The notes beneath the pieces are model-generated. The model had not been told where the DNA came from. It searched no databases and worked only from the letters and a program-made list of their open reading frames with translations. From Ottowia sp. SB7-C50 (GTDB taxonomy: Bacteria > Pseudomonadota > Gammaproteobacteria > Burkholderiales > Burkholderiaceae_C), in contig NZ_CP136995.1 in assembly GCF_033110285.1 (NCBI RefSeq), forward strand, positions 1,798,001 through 1,862,000: a DNA stretch of 64,000 nucleotides. Direction: 5' to 3'. Below are positions 28,612-37,340 of the stretch, one piece after another (the stretch's first letter is position 1; every line of letters starts with the position of its first letter). Both the position numbers and the translations under genes were made by a program.

Positions 28612-30426
28612 ATGCGTGTTTTGCTTGCTTTCCTGCTCGCGGCCTGTGCGCCCGCCACCTGGGCCGCCCACGGCTACGCCCTGTGGGGCGACATGAAGTA
28701 CCCGCCGGGTTTCAGCCATTTCGACTACGTCAACCCCAGCGCGCCCAAGGGCGGCGAGATTCGCCTGGTCAGCAACCTGCGCCTGTCCACCTTCGACAAA
28801 TACAACCCCTTCACCATCCGCGGCGGCGCGCCGGCGTACCTGAGCCAGCTGATGTTCGACAGCCTGCTGGCCGGCGCGCTGGACGAGGAGGGCGCCGGCT
28901 ACGGGCTGCTGGCCGAAGACGTGGCGGTGGCGCCCGATGGCCTGTCGGCCACCTTCAAGCTGCGCCCGAACGCGCGCTTTCACAACGGCGACCCGGTTCT
29001 GGCGCAGGACGTCAAGCACAGCTTCGACACGCTCGTGGGCAAGCACACCTCGCCCGCCTACAAGACGCTGCTGATCGACGTGGCCGGCGTCGATGTGGTC
29101 GATGACCGTACCGTGCGCTACCGCTTCAAGCGCGCCAACCGCGAACTGCCGCTGACGGTGGGCGGCCTGCCCGTGTTCAGCCGCAAGTGGGGGCAGGGCA
29201 AGCCTTTCAACGAGGTGGTGATGGAGCCGCCGATTGGCAGCGGCCCCTACAAGATCGGCCCGGTGAAGTTCGGCAAGGACATCACCTACGTGCGCGACCC
29301 AGACTATTGGGCCAAGGATCTGAACGTGCGCCGCGGCACGGCCAACTTCGACCGCATCTACGTCAAGATCTACAAGGACAACACCGCCCGGCTGGAGGCG
29401 CTGAAGGCCGGCGAGTTCGACCTGATGGCCTTTTATTCCGCCGGCGACTGGGCGCGGCGTGTCAACGGCAAGCGCTTCGACTCGGGCGAACTCGTCAAGG
29501 GCGAGTTTCAGCACAAGCTGCCCACCGGCTTTCAAAGCTACGTGCTCAACACGCGCCGGCCGCTGCTGCAAGACGTGCGCGTGCGCCAGGCGCTGGGGCT
29601 GGCGATGGACTACGAGTGGATGAACCGCCAGATGTTCTACAACTCGTACCAGCGCGTGCGCGGCCTGTTCGGCAACACCTCGTGCGCCGCCACCGGCACG
29701 CCATCGCCGGAAGAACTGGCGCTGCTCACGCCCTGGCGCGGCAAGATCCCCGACGCCACCTTCGGCCCCGCGCACGAGCCGCCGCGCACCGACCGCCCGC
29801 AAGACCCCGTCGCCGGCGGCCTGCGCGAGAACCTGCGCCGCGCGCAGAAGCTGCTGGCCGACGCGGGCTGGACGGTACAAAACGGCACGCTGCGCAACGC
29901 GCAAGGCCAGCCCTTCGTTCTGGAATACCTCGACAGCAACGAAGGCGGCGCCCGCACCGTCACGCCATGGATGCGCAACTTGGAAAAGCTGGGCATCACG
30001 CTGCGTTTCCGCCCCGTGGACTTCGCCCTCTACCAGCAGCGCCTGCAGAAGTTCGACTTCGACATCACCACCATCGCCTACGCCGGCACCGCCAACCCCG
30101 GCCAGGAATACGCCGACCTGTTCGGCAGCCAGGCGGCCGATACCGAAGATTCAGGCAACCTGGCCGGCGTCAAAAGCCCGGCCGTCGACGCCATTCTCGA
30201 CCGCATGGTCGCCGCCAAAACCAAAGACGACTACCTGGCCGCCTGCCACGCGCTGGAGCGCGTCATCACCCACAGCCACGTCTTCATTCCCCAGTGGTAC
30301 AGCGGCACGCATCGCATGGCCTACAACGCGCATCGACTGCAAAAGCCCGAAGTCACGCCGCCGTACTTTCGGGGGGAGGCTTGGGCGATTGATGCGTGGT
30401 GGGCAAGGCCAAGCAGCGCAAAGTGA
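28612..30426 (+). CDS. yejA: Oligopeptide ABC transporter substrate-binding protein (YejA-like)
   Basis: Start ATG 28612; longer frames would overlap fabI. The 604 residues begin with a signal sequence containing a possible lipobox (FLLAACAPATWA), then the SBP family 5 fold (HGYALWGDMKYPPGFSHFDYVNP, FHNGDPVLAQDVKHSFDTL, PIGSGPYKIGPV). It binds peptides in the periplasm for the YejBEF importer, whose genes follow but are separated by inserted genes. A G6 run at 30371-30376 is in correct frame here. Confidence 0.9.
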   Translation: MRVLLAFLLAACAPATWAAHGYALWGDMKYPPGFSHFDYVNPSAPKGGEIRLVSNLRLSTFDKYNPFTIRGGAPAYLSQLMFDSLLAGALDEEGAGYGLLAEDVAVAPDGLSATFKLRPNARFHNGDPVLAQDVKHSFDTLVGKHTSPAYKTLLIDVAGVDVVDDRTVRYRFKRANRELPLTVGGLPVFSRKWGQGKPFNEVVMEPPIGSGPYKIGPVKFGKDITYVRDPDYWAKDLNVRRGTANFDRIYVKIYKDNTARLEALKAGEFDLMAFYSAGDWARRVNGKRFDSGELVKGEFQHKLPTGFQSYVLNTRRPLLQDVRVRQALGLAMDYEWMNRQMFYNSYQRVRGLFGNTSCAATGTPSPEELALLTPWRGKIPDATFGPAHEPPRTDRPQDPVAGGLRENLRRAQKLLADAGWTVQNGTLRNAQGQPFVLEYLDSNEGGARTVTPWMRNLEKLGITLRFRPVDFALYQQRLQKFDFDITTIAYAGTANPGQEYADLFGSQAADTEDSGNLAGVKSPAVDAILDRMVAAKTKDDYLAACHALERVITHSHVFIPQWYSGTHRMAYNAHRLQKPEVTPPYFRGEAWAIDAWWARPSSAK

Positions 30427-30449
30427 CGCGCCATTGCGCACAACGGTTC

Positions 30450-30468
30450 ATGCGCATATCATGCGCAT
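30450..30468. promoter_or_regulatory. Candidate CcdA operator (two 8-bp palindromes)
   Basis: The palindrome ATGCGCAT occurs at 30450-30457 and again at 30461-30468, one helical turn apart and touching the ccdA start codon. CcdAB-type operons are autorepressed by the toxin-antitoxin complex, so this is a natural operator candidate. Confidence 0.5.
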
Positions 30469-30723
30469 ATGACCGCTTCTCTCCCGCTTCAACCCCGCAA
30501 ACGCCCTGTCAACCTCACACTGAGCGAAGACTTGGTGCAAGAAGCCAAGGCCTTGAGCGGCAATCTGTCGGCAACCGTCGAAGCCATGCTGACGGAGTAC
30601 GTTGCGCGGGCGCGTGGTGAGCGAGCGCAACGGCAGCGCGAAGCAGACGCCGCGTGCCGCGAGTGGAACGCCGTGCTCGACGCCATGGGCGGCTCGTTTG
30701 CCGACGACCATTCGACGCTCTGA
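30469..30723 (+). CDS. ccdA: CcdA-family antitoxin
   Basis: 84 residues. A ribbon-helix-helix N-terminal region (RPVNLTLSEDLVQEAKALSGNLSATVEAML) is followed by a flexible toxin-binding tail (ADAACREWNAVLDAMGGSFADDHSTL). It neutralises CcdB and represses the operon. It is inserted between yejA and yejB. Confidence 0.88.
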   Translation: MTASLPLQPRKRPVNLTLSEDLVQEAKALSGNLSATVEAMLTEYVARARGERAQRQREADAACREWNAVLDAMGGSFADDHSTL

Positions 30724-30731
30724 CGGCTGCC

Positions 30732-31061
30732 GTGGCTCAGTTCGACGTACACGTCAACCGGGGCACGCGGCGCGCCGACGTTCCTTACTTCGTGCTGGTT
30801 CAGTCGGCTTTGTTCGACAGTTATCGTCGCCGCGTCGTCGTTCCGCTGGTGCGCGCAGGTGTGTTGGCCACCGGCATCCAAAGCGCGGGCTCGCGCATGC
30901 ACCCGTCTTTTGACGTGGACGGACAGCGCGTGGTGCTTCAGCCTCTCGACATGGTGTCGGTGGATGTGGCGGTGCTGGGACAGCCGGTGGCATCGCTGGC
31001 CGCGCAGGGCCAGATCATCACCGACGCGCTGGATGAACTGTTCACGCGCTCGTGGGGTTAG
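30732..31061 (+). CDS. ccdB: CcdB-family gyrase toxin
   Basis: Start GTG 30732 gives MAQFDVHVNRGTRR, the usual CcdB beginning; the frame's upstream ATG at 30654 lies inside ccdA. The 109-residue protein keeps VPYFVLVQSALFD, VVVPLV and the C-terminal tail ITDALDELFTRSWG that contacts DNA gyrase in characterised CcdB proteins. The stop codon TAG forms part of the flanking sequence of the MITE-like palindrome. Confidence 0.88.
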   Translation: MAQFDVHVNRGTRRADVPYFVLVQSALFDSYRRRVVVPLVRAGVLATGIQSAGSRMHPSFDVDGQRVVLQPLDMVSVDVAVLGQPVASLAAQGQIITDALDELFTRSWG

Positions 31062-31220
31062 TGTCGTGTCACCGATCATCTGTCGGTCTGCACTTGCCCT
31101 CGACTCGCATCGCGGCGTTGCAGTCCTTGCCCATACTCTCGGTATGGGCTGCGGCCTGCGCCTTGCGCTGCGAGCCGATGGCGGCGCGCCGCCTGCGACA
31201 TCTGATCGGTGACACGACAC
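31061..31220. repeat. 160-bp MITE-like palindromic element
   Basis: The ends are exact inverted copies of GTGTCGTGTCACCGATCA (31061-31078 and 31203-31220), flanked on both sides by TA. The centre holds CCCATAC-TCTCG-GTATGGG (31130-31148), precisely at the midpoint, and the flanking arms pair imperfectly, so the whole element folds as one long hairpin. TA flanks suggest mobilisation by an IS630/Tc1-type transposase. It sits between ccdB and yejB, 9 nt before the yejB start. Confidence 0.8.
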
Positions 31221-31229
31221 TATCCCGCC

Positions 31230-32261
31230 ATGTTCGCCTACATCCTCAAACGCCTCCTGCTGATGATTCCCACGCTGCTGGGCGTATTGCTGCTGACCTT
31301 CGCGGTGATCCAGTTCGTGCCGGGCGGGCCGGTCGAGCAATACCTGGCCGAAGCCAAGGCCGGCGCGGGCGGCGGTGCGGCCGAAGGCGGCGGCATGGCG
31401 TACCGGGGCGCGCAGGGGGTGGATGCCAAGCGGCTGGAAGAGATCAAGAAGCTCTACGGCTTCGACAAGCCGCCGCACGAGCGCTTCATGCAGATGCTGG
31501 GGCAGTTTGCGCGGTTTGACCTGGGGCGCAGTTTTTTCCAGAACAAGGACGTGTGGACGCTGGTGAAAGAGAAGCTGCCCGTGTCGATCAGCCTGGGGCT
31601 GTGGACGTTTTTCATCAGCTACCTCATCAGCGTGCCGCTGGGCGTGGCCAAGGCCGTGCGGGCGGGCTCGCGCTTTGACCTGGTGACGACGCTGCTGGTG
31701 CTGGTGGGCTACGCGATTCCGGGCTTTGTGCTGGGCGTGGCGCTGCTGGTGATTTTTGGCGGGCAGTTGCAGTGGTTTCCGCTGCGCGGGCTGACGTCGG
31801 CCAACTGGGATGAGTTGAGCTGGGGCGCGAAGATCGTGGATTACCTGTGGCACATCACGCTGCCGGTGACGGCGATGGTGCTGGGCAGCTTTGCGGTGAC
31901 GGCCATGCTGACCAAGAACGCCTTTCTGGAAGAAATCCGTAAGCAGTACGTGCTGACGGCGCGCGCCAAGGGGTTGACCGAGCGGCAGGTGCTGTGGAAG
32001 CACGTGTTCCGCAATGCGCTGATTCCCATCGTGACGGGCTTTCCGGCGGCCTTCATCGGCGCTTTTTTTACCGGCGCGCTGCTGATCGAGACGCTGTTCT
32101 CGCTCGACGGGCTGGGGCTGCTGAGCTACGAAAGCGTGATCCGGCGCGACTACCCGGTGGTGCTGGGCACGCTGTACCTGTTCACGCTGATCGGGCTCAT
32201 CACCAAGCTGATCAGCGACTTGACCTATGTGTGGGTGGACCCGCGGGTGAAGTTCGACTGA
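31230..32261 (+). CDS. yejB: Peptide ABC transporter permease (YejB-like)
   Basis: Start ATG 31230 (MFAYILKRLLLMIPTLLGV). The 343 residues have six predicted membrane helices, a large periplasmic loop with a glycine-rich stretch (about 47-62) and the EAA coupling loop (EEIRKQYVLTARAKGLTERQVLWKHVFRNALIP). It pairs with YejE to form the channel. The MITE-like hairpin immediately upstream must lie in the 5' leader. Confidence 0.92.
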   Translation: MFAYILKRLLLMIPTLLGVLLLTFAVIQFVPGGPVEQYLAEAKAGAGGGAAEGGGMAYRGAQGVDAKRLEEIKKLYGFDKPPHERFMQMLGQFARFDLGRSFFQNKDVWTLVKEKLPVSISLGLWTFFISYLISVPLGVAKAVRAGSRFDLVTTLLVLVGYAIPGFVLGVALLVIFGGQLQWFPLRGLTSANWDELSWGAKIVDYLWHITLPVTAMVLGSFAVTAMLTKNAFLEEIRKQYVLTARAKGLTERQVLWKHVFRNALIPIVTGFPAAFIGAFFTGALLIETLFSLDGLGLLSYESVIRRDYPVVLGTLYLFTLIGLITKLISDLTYVWVDPRVKFD

Positions 32262-32275
32262 GCGCGGTTTGACAT

Positions 32276-32332
32276 AAAAATTGGCCTCCAGCGCTTATCA
32301 GACAAGCGCATTTCGCTATTTAAATGATAGCT
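32276..32332. repeat. Dispersed short repeat
   Basis: AAAAATTGGCCTCCAGCGCTT.TCAGACAAGCGC...GCTATTTAAATGATAGCT is a near-complete copy of the repeat family, between yejB and the CoA-transferase gene. Confidence 0.75.
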
Positions 32333-32475
32333 GTTTCCGGCCTGCGACACCCGCTCGTCGATTGGCGCGAATGACGACGCAGGTCAGGATTTGGCAAGAG
32401 TGCCCGCCCTAAACTTTGTTGCATCAGCGGCGCGTGGCTGCCAGCTTCAGCGGACGCTGCCATAGGGGTGAATTC

Positions 32476-33771
32476 ATGGCTTTCCAGGCGCAATACCAGG
32501 CCCGGCGCTGCACGGCGGCAGACGCGTTGCAGCATGTCAAGGACGGCGACACCATTGTGGTGCCCACCGGCGTGGCCGAGCCGCCCGCGCTGCTGACGGC
32601 GCTGTCGGAGCAGCGCACGCGCTTCCATGATGTGACGGTGTCGCAGATTCTGCCGGTGCGCAAGTTCGGCTATTTCGATCCGGCCACGGTGCAGCATGTG
32701 CGGCACACGGCGTACTTTCTGGGCGGCGCCTCGCGCCCCGGCGCGCAGGAGGGTTGGATTGATTACCGGCCCGGCTATTTCTCCGAGATGCCGATGCTGT
32801 TCGACCGTGGCCTGATGCCGGCGGAAGTCGTCTTTGCCCTAGCCTCGCCCATGGACGCGCACGGCTATTTCGCCATCAGCCTGGGGCCGGACTACACCAT
32901 GGCCGCCATCAAAAAAGCGCGCGCCGTGGTGCTGGAGGTGAACCCGCACGTACCCTTTGCCTACGGTCAGTGCCACATCCACGTGTCGCAGGTGGCGGCG
33001 CTGGTGGAAGACGAAACACCCATCACCGAGGTGGGCCTGCCCAAGATCGGCCCGGTGCAGCAAGCCATCGGCAAATACGTGGCCGACATGATCGAGGATG
33101 GCGACACGCTGCAAATCGGCTTTGGCGCTATCCCCGACGCCGTGGTGATGCAGCTGACCGACAAGCGCGACCTGGGCGTGCACACCGAGATGATTGGCGA
33201 CGGCATCATGACGCTGGTGGAGGCGGGCGTGGTCACCAACCGGCGCAAGAACTACCTGCCCGGCAAGATGGTGGCCACCTTTGGCCTGGGCTCGCGCAAG
33301 CTGTACGACTTCATGGACCACAACCCGGCGCTGGAGATGCACCCGGTCGACTTCACCAACGACCCTTACCTGGCCAGCCAGAACGACCACCTGATCGCCA
33401 TCAACGCCAGCATGCAGATCGATTTGTTCGGGCAATGCGGGTCGGAGACGCAGGGCTTCAAGCCGTATTCGGGCACCGGCGGGCAGGCCGACTTCGTGCG
33501 TGCTGCCAACCGCAGCAAGGGCGGCAAGGCGATCATCGTGCTGCCATCCACCGCCAAGGACGACACTATCTCGCGCATCGCCCCGGTGCTCAGCCCCGGC
33601 ACGCACGTCAGCGCCGGCAAGAACGACACCAACTACGTGGTCACCGAATACGGCGTGGCGCAACTGCGCGGCAAGACGGCCAAGGAGCGGGCCCGGGCGC
33701 TGATCGGCATCGCGCACCCCAAGTTTCGGGATGAGTTGACCGAGGCGGCCAGGAAGATGAAGTTGCTGTAG
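32476..33771 (+). CDS. Acetyl-CoA hydrolase/4-hydroxybutyrate CoA-transferase family
   Basis: ATG 32476 gives 431 residues. Text such as GDTIVVPTGVAEPPALLTALS, DTLQIGFGAIPDAVVMQL, EMIGDGIMTLVEAGVVTN and FGLGSRKLYDFM matches the class I CoA-transferase/acetyl-CoA hydrolase family with its two half-domains. It moves CoA between acetyl-CoA and a short acyl acid; the acceptor is not determined. It lies inside the split yej operon with its own leader of about 140 nt carrying a dispersed repeat, so it was probably inserted as a unit. Confidence 0.85.
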   Translation: MAFQAQYQARRCTAADALQHVKDGDTIVVPTGVAEPPALLTALSEQRTRFHDVTVSQILPVRKFGYFDPATVQHVRHTAYFLGGASRPGAQEGWIDYRPGYFSEMPMLFDRGLMPAEVVFALASPMDAHGYFAISLGPDYTMAAIKKARAVVLEVNPHVPFAYGQCHIHVSQVAALVEDETPITEVGLPKIGPVQQAIGKYVADMIEDGDTLQIGFGAIPDAVVMQLTDKRDLGVHTEMIGDGIMTLVEAGVVTNRRKNYLPGKMVATFGLGSRKLYDFMDHNPALEMHPVDFTNDPYLASQNDHLIAINASMQIDLFGQCGSETQGFKPYSGTGGQADFVRAANRSKGGKAIIVLPSTAKDDTISRIAPVLSPGTHVSAGKNDTNYVVTEYGVAQLRGKTAKERARALIGIAHPKFRDELTEAARKMKLL

Positions 33772-33804
33772 CACAGACGGGCGCGCCTGGCGCCCATGCC
33801 TGAT

Positions 33805-33835
33805 CTTGTCTAAAATAAACTTCGATTTGGACAAG
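33805..33835. promoter_or_regulatory. Candidate phd-vapC operator
   Basis: Inverted arms CTTGTC (33805-33810) and GACAAG (33830-33835) flank TAAAAT, a good -10 candidate at 33811-33816. This placement fits autoregulation by a Phd-VapC complex. Confidence 0.45.
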
Positions 33836-33849
33836 TCAAGGAGCGCGCC

Positions 33850-34149
33850 ATGCACTGGAACATTGGCAACGCCAAGCAGCAGTTCTCCGAAGTGCTGCGC
33901 CTGACGGCCGAGGAGCCGCAGGCCATCTACAAGCGCGACAAGCCGGTTGCGGTGGTGATTTCAGCCGAGGATTTCGAGGAGTTCCGGCGCTGGAAGGAGC
34001 AGCGCCAGCGGCCGACGCTGGCGCAGCAGTTTGCGGAAATCCGCGCCGCGCTGGTGGCCGAAGGGTCCGACGGCATCGAGATTCCGCCGCGGCATGACCG
34101 CTTCAACCCATTGGTGGATGACCCGCACTACTGGGACGACGAGGAATAA
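33850..34149 (+). CDS. Phd/YefM-family antitoxin
   Basis: 99 residues. The N-terminal Phd fold (WNIGNAKQQFSEVLRLTAEEPQAIYKRDKPVAVVISAEDFEEF) binds DNA and the acidic tail (FNPLVDDPHYWDDEE) should wrap the toxin. A strong site AAGGAG lies upstream. The toxin gene follows after 16 nt. Confidence 0.88.
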   Translation: MHWNIGNAKQQFSEVLRLTAEEPQAIYKRDKPVAVVISAEDFEEFRRWKEQRQRPTLAQQFAEIRAALVAEGSDGIEIPPRHDRFNPLVDDPHYWDDEE

Positions 34150-34165
34150 AGCGTCAGGCTGCCTC

Positions 34166-34570
34166 ATGTACTTGATCGACACCAATGTCGTCAGCGAGTT
34201 GATGCGGTGCGATCCGCATCCTGCCGTGTCCGCGTGGGTGAACGCGCTGCCCGAGCCGTCGGCTCCGTTTGCCCTGTCTGTCGTGACGGTGCACGAGATT
34301 CTCTACGGCCTGACGCGCCGCCCCAAACCCACGGCCTTGAGTCGTTTCAACAGCATGGCGGCGACCAATGTGGTGCTGGACGTGACGGAAGCCATCGCGC
34401 GCCGCGCGGGTGAAATTCGCGGATTCCTGGCCGCACGTGGCCAGGTTCGCACGCAAGCCGACATGCTCATTGCCGCCACCGCGCAGGCGCATGCGCTGAC
34501 GCTTGTCACGCGCAACGTTCGCGACTTTGACGGCTGCGGCATCGCCGTGCTGAATCCTTTTGAACGCTGA
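34166..34570 (+). CDS. vapC: PIN-domain toxin, VapC type
   Basis: 134 residues. The PIN acidic residues are in place: D in [13 protein letters not shown] in [12 protein letters not shown] in [12 protein letters not shown] and the C-terminal TRNVRDF. It is an RNase toxin kept in check by the upstream Phd-type antitoxin. The stop is 2 nt before the TTG start of yejE, so the permease is now translated downstream of a toxin. Confidence 0.9.
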   Translation: MYLIDTNVVSELMRCDPHPAVSAWVNALPEPSAPFALSVVTVHEILYGLTRRPKPTALSRFNSMAATNVVLDVTEAIARRAGEIRGFLAARGQVRTQADMLIAATAQAHALTLVTRNVRDFDGCGIAVLNPFER

Positions 34571-34572
34571 GC

Positions 34573-35619
34573 TTGACCGACACCGCCATCCCGCCCAGCC
34601 TGTCGCCCAGCCGCCGCGCGTGGCTGCGCTTCAAGCGCAATCGACTGGGTTTCTGGAGCCTGGTGGTCTTCGTCACGCTGGTTGCCTTAAGCCTGCTGGC
34701 CGAGGTCATCTCCAATGACAAGCCACTGGTGGTGCGCTACGACGGGCAGTTCTACTTTCCGCTGGTCAAGACCTATCCTGAAAAAACCTTTGGCGGCGAT
34801 TTCGAGACCGAAACCGACTATCTCGACCCCTTCATCCGTGATCGGTTCGCAAAAAACGGCAATTGGGCCATTTATCCGCCCAACCCGTACGGCAGCAAAA
34901 CCATCAACTACTTCGCCAAGCAGCCCAACCCCAGCGGCCCGAGTCGCGACAACTGGCTGGGCACGGATGACCGGGGGCGTGACCTGCTGGCGCAGCTGAT
35001 CTACGGCTTTCGCGTCAGCGTGCTGTTTGCGCTGGCGCTGACCTTTGTCGGCACGCTGCTGGGCGTGGCGGCGGGGGCCGTTCAAGGTTTTTTTGGCGGC
35101 AAGACCGACCTGGCGTTTCAGCGCTTCATCGAGGTGTGGGGGTCGATGCCTGAGCTGTATTTGCTCATCATCTTCAGCGCCATCCTCTCGCCCAGCCTGG
35201 GGCTGTTGCTGGTGCTGCTGAGTTTGTTCGGCTGGATGGGGCTGTCGGACTACGTGCGCGCCGAATTCCTGCGCAATCGCCAGCTGGATTACGTGAAGGC
35301 CGCGCGCGCCTTGGGCGTGCCCAACCGGCAAATCATCTGGCGCCACATCCTGCCCAACAGCATGACGCCAGTGGTCACCTTTCTGCCCTTTCGCATGAGC
35401 GCGGCCGTGCTGGCGCTGACCTCGCTCGACTTCCTGGGCCTGGGCGTGCCGCCGGGCACGCCGAGCCTGGGCGAGCTGCTGAGCCAGGGCAAGAACAACA
35501 TCGACGCCTGGTGGATCTCTCTGTCCACCTTTGGCGTGCTGGTACTGACGCTGCTGCTGCTCACCTTCATGGGCGATGCGCTGCGCGATGCGCTCGACCC
35601 GCGCAAGGCCGACGCATGA
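34573..35619 (+). CDS. yejE: Peptide ABC transporter permease (YejE-like)
   Basis: Start TTG 34573, 348 residues. The first membrane helix ([20 protein letters not shown]) is followed by the long periplasmic domain typical of YejE ([26 protein letters not shown]) and four further helices with the EAA loop ([30 protein letters not shown]). It is the second half of the Yej channel, separated from yejB by three inserted genes. Confidence 0.92.
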   Translation: MTDTAIPPSLSPSRRAWLRFKRNRLGFWSLVVFVTLVALSLLAEVISNDKPLVVRYDGQFYFPLVKTYPEKTFGGDFETETDYLDPFIRDRFAKNGNWAIYPPNPYGSKTINYFAKQPNPSGPSRDNWLGTDDRGRDLLAQLIYGFRVSVLFALALTFVGTLLGVAAGAVQGFFGGKTDLAFQRFIEVWGSMPELYLLIIFSAILSPSLGLLLVLLSLFGWMGLSDYVRAEFLRNRQLDYVKAARALGVPNRQIIWRHILPNSMTPVVTFLPFRMSAAVLALTSLDFLGLGVPPGTPSLGELLSQGKNNIDAWWISLSTFGVLVLTLLLLTFMGDALRDALDPRKADA

Positions 35620-35624
35620 GTTAC

Positions 35625-35680
35625 AAATCAAATCGGCCTCCAGCGCTTGTATGTCAAGCGCGAGCAGCTATGATTTTGAT
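35625..35680. repeat. Dispersed short repeat between yejE and yejF
   Basis: CAAATCGGCCTCCAGCGCTTG..TGTCAAGCGCGAGCAGCTATGATTTTGATAG is a clear family copy filling the gap between the two genes. Confidence 0.8.
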
Positions 35681-35692
35681 AGGGCTCAGCGC

Positions 35693-37315
35693 ATGACCGC
35701 GCCGCTGCTCCAGGTCGAGAATTTGAGCGTCGCCTTCGGCCCCAAGACGGTGGTCGATAGCGTGCGCTTCGACATCGCCCCGGGCGAGAAGCTGGCGCTG
35801 GTGGGCGAATCCGGCTCTGGCAAGACAGTGACGGCACTGGCGCTGCTGCGCCTGCTGCAAGGCGCGCGGGTGAGCGGGCAAGCGCTGTTCAACGACGGGC
35901 AGCAAACCCGCGACCTGCTGGCCTTGCCCGAGCGCGAACTGCGCGGCCTGCGCGGTGACGACATCGCCATGATCTTTCAGGAGCCGATGACCGCGCTGAA
36001 CCCGCTGATGCCGGTGGGCGAGCAGATTGCCGAAGTTTTAAGGCTGAAAAGGGCGATCACTCCCGCCCAGAGCGCGCAAGCAGCTATTGAATTGTTAGCA
36101 AAAACCGGCATCCCCGAGGCCGCCCGCCGCGCCGGCGCCTTCCCGCACCAACTGAGCGGCGGCCAGCGCCAGCGCGCCATGATCGCCATGGCGCTGGCCT
36201 GCGCGCCCAAGCTGCTGCTGGCCGACGAGCCCACCACGGCGCTCGACGTCAGCCTGCGTGGCCAGATCCTCGACCTGTTGGGTGACTTGCAACGCGCCAA
36301 CGGCATGGCCGTGCTGCTGATCACGCACGACCTGAACCTGGTGCGCCGCTTTGCCGACCGCGTGGCCGTGATGCAGCATGGGCGAATGGTGGAGCAGGGC
36401 GCCACGGCCGACATCTTCGACGCGCCGCGCCATGCCTACACCCAGGCGCTGATGGCCAGCAAGCCCGAGCGTGACGTGGTGGAAGCACCGCCCGCGCCCG
36501 GCGCCACGCCGGCACTGGCGGCGCAGGGCCTGCGCGTGGCGTACCCGACGCCGCTGCCCGGCATCCGCGGCTGGTTCCACAAGGGCGAATTCGTGGCGCT
36601 GCAGGGCGCCGACCTGGCGATCGCGCCGGGCCGCACGCTGGGCGTGATTGGCGAATCCGGCTCGGGCAAATCCACGCTGGCGCAGGCCGCGCTGGGCCTG
36701 TTGCCGCGCCCGCTGGTGCGTGGCAATGTTGAATTGGTCGGGCGCCGCTGGCAAGGCAAGGCCGCCGCCGACAAGCCGCTGCGGCGCGCGGTGCAGGTGG
36801 TGTTTCAGGACCCGTTGTCGTCGCTGTCGCCCCGCATGACGGTCGAAGAGATCGTGGGCGAAGGGCTGCAGGTGCACGCACCCGACGTGGCGCCCGCGCA
36901 GCGCGCGGCGCGGGTACGCACGGCGCTGGCCGACGTCGGGCTGACCGAGGCGCAGTTTCCCAACCTGCTGGCGCGCTACCCGCATGAATTTTCGGGCGGG
37001 CAGCGCCAGCGCATCGCCCTGGCGCGGGCGCTCATCGTCGAACCTCAACTGCTGGTGCTGGACGAGCCGACCAGCGCGCTCGACGTCACCATCCAGAAGC
37101 AGGTGCTGGCGCTGCTGCAGAAGTTCCAGCGGGAACGCGGGCTCAGCTACCTGCTCATCACGCACGACGTGGACGTGGTGCGCGCCATGGCGCACGACGT
37201 CATCGTCCTGAAGGACGGCGCCGTCGTCGAAGCCGGCTCCACCGCGCAGGTGCTGGGCGCGCCCGGCCACGCCTACACGCAGAAGCTGGTGGCTGCGGCC
37301 GGACCTGGTCGCTGA
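35693..37315 (+). CDS. yejF: Peptide ABC transporter, double ATPase (YejF-like)
   Basis: ATG 35693 gives 540 residues with two complete ABC domains: Walker A GESGSGKT and GESGSGKS, signatures LSGGQRQR and FSGGQRQR, Walker B LLLADEP and LLVLDEP, and H-loops. It powers the YejABE importer. Residues encoded at 36069-36100 (SAQAAIELLAKTG) overlap a partial dispersed-repeat copy read in frame. The upstream extension lies in the repeat and is not coding. Confidence 0.93.
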   Translation: MTAPLLQVENLSVAFGPKTVVDSVRFDIAPGEKLALVGESGSGKTVTALALLRLLQGARVSGQALFNDGQQTRDLLALPERELRGLRGDDIAMIFQEPMTALNPLMPVGEQIAEVLRLKRAITPAQSAQAAIELLAKTGIPEAARRAGAFPHQLSGGQRQRAMIAMALACAPKLLLADEPTTALDVSLRGQILDLLGDLQRANGMAVLLITHDLNLVRRFADRVAVMQHGRMVEQGATADIFDAPRHAYTQALMASKPERDVVEAPPAPGATPALAAQGLRVAYPTPLPGIRGWFHKGEFVALQGADLAIAPGRTLGVIGESGSGKSTLAQAALGLLPRPLVRGNVELVGRRWQGKAAADKPLRRAVQVVFQDPLSSLSPRMTVEEIVGEGLQVHAPDVAPAQRAARVRTALADVGLTEAQFPNLLARYPHEFSGGQRQRIALARALIVEPQLLVLDEPTSALDVTIQKQVLALLQKFQRERGLSYLLITHDVDVVRAMAHDVIVLKDGAVVEAGSTAQVLGAPGHAYTQKLVAAAGPGR

Positions 37316-37340
37316 CGCCGCGCCCTGCGAAAGGGCGCAG

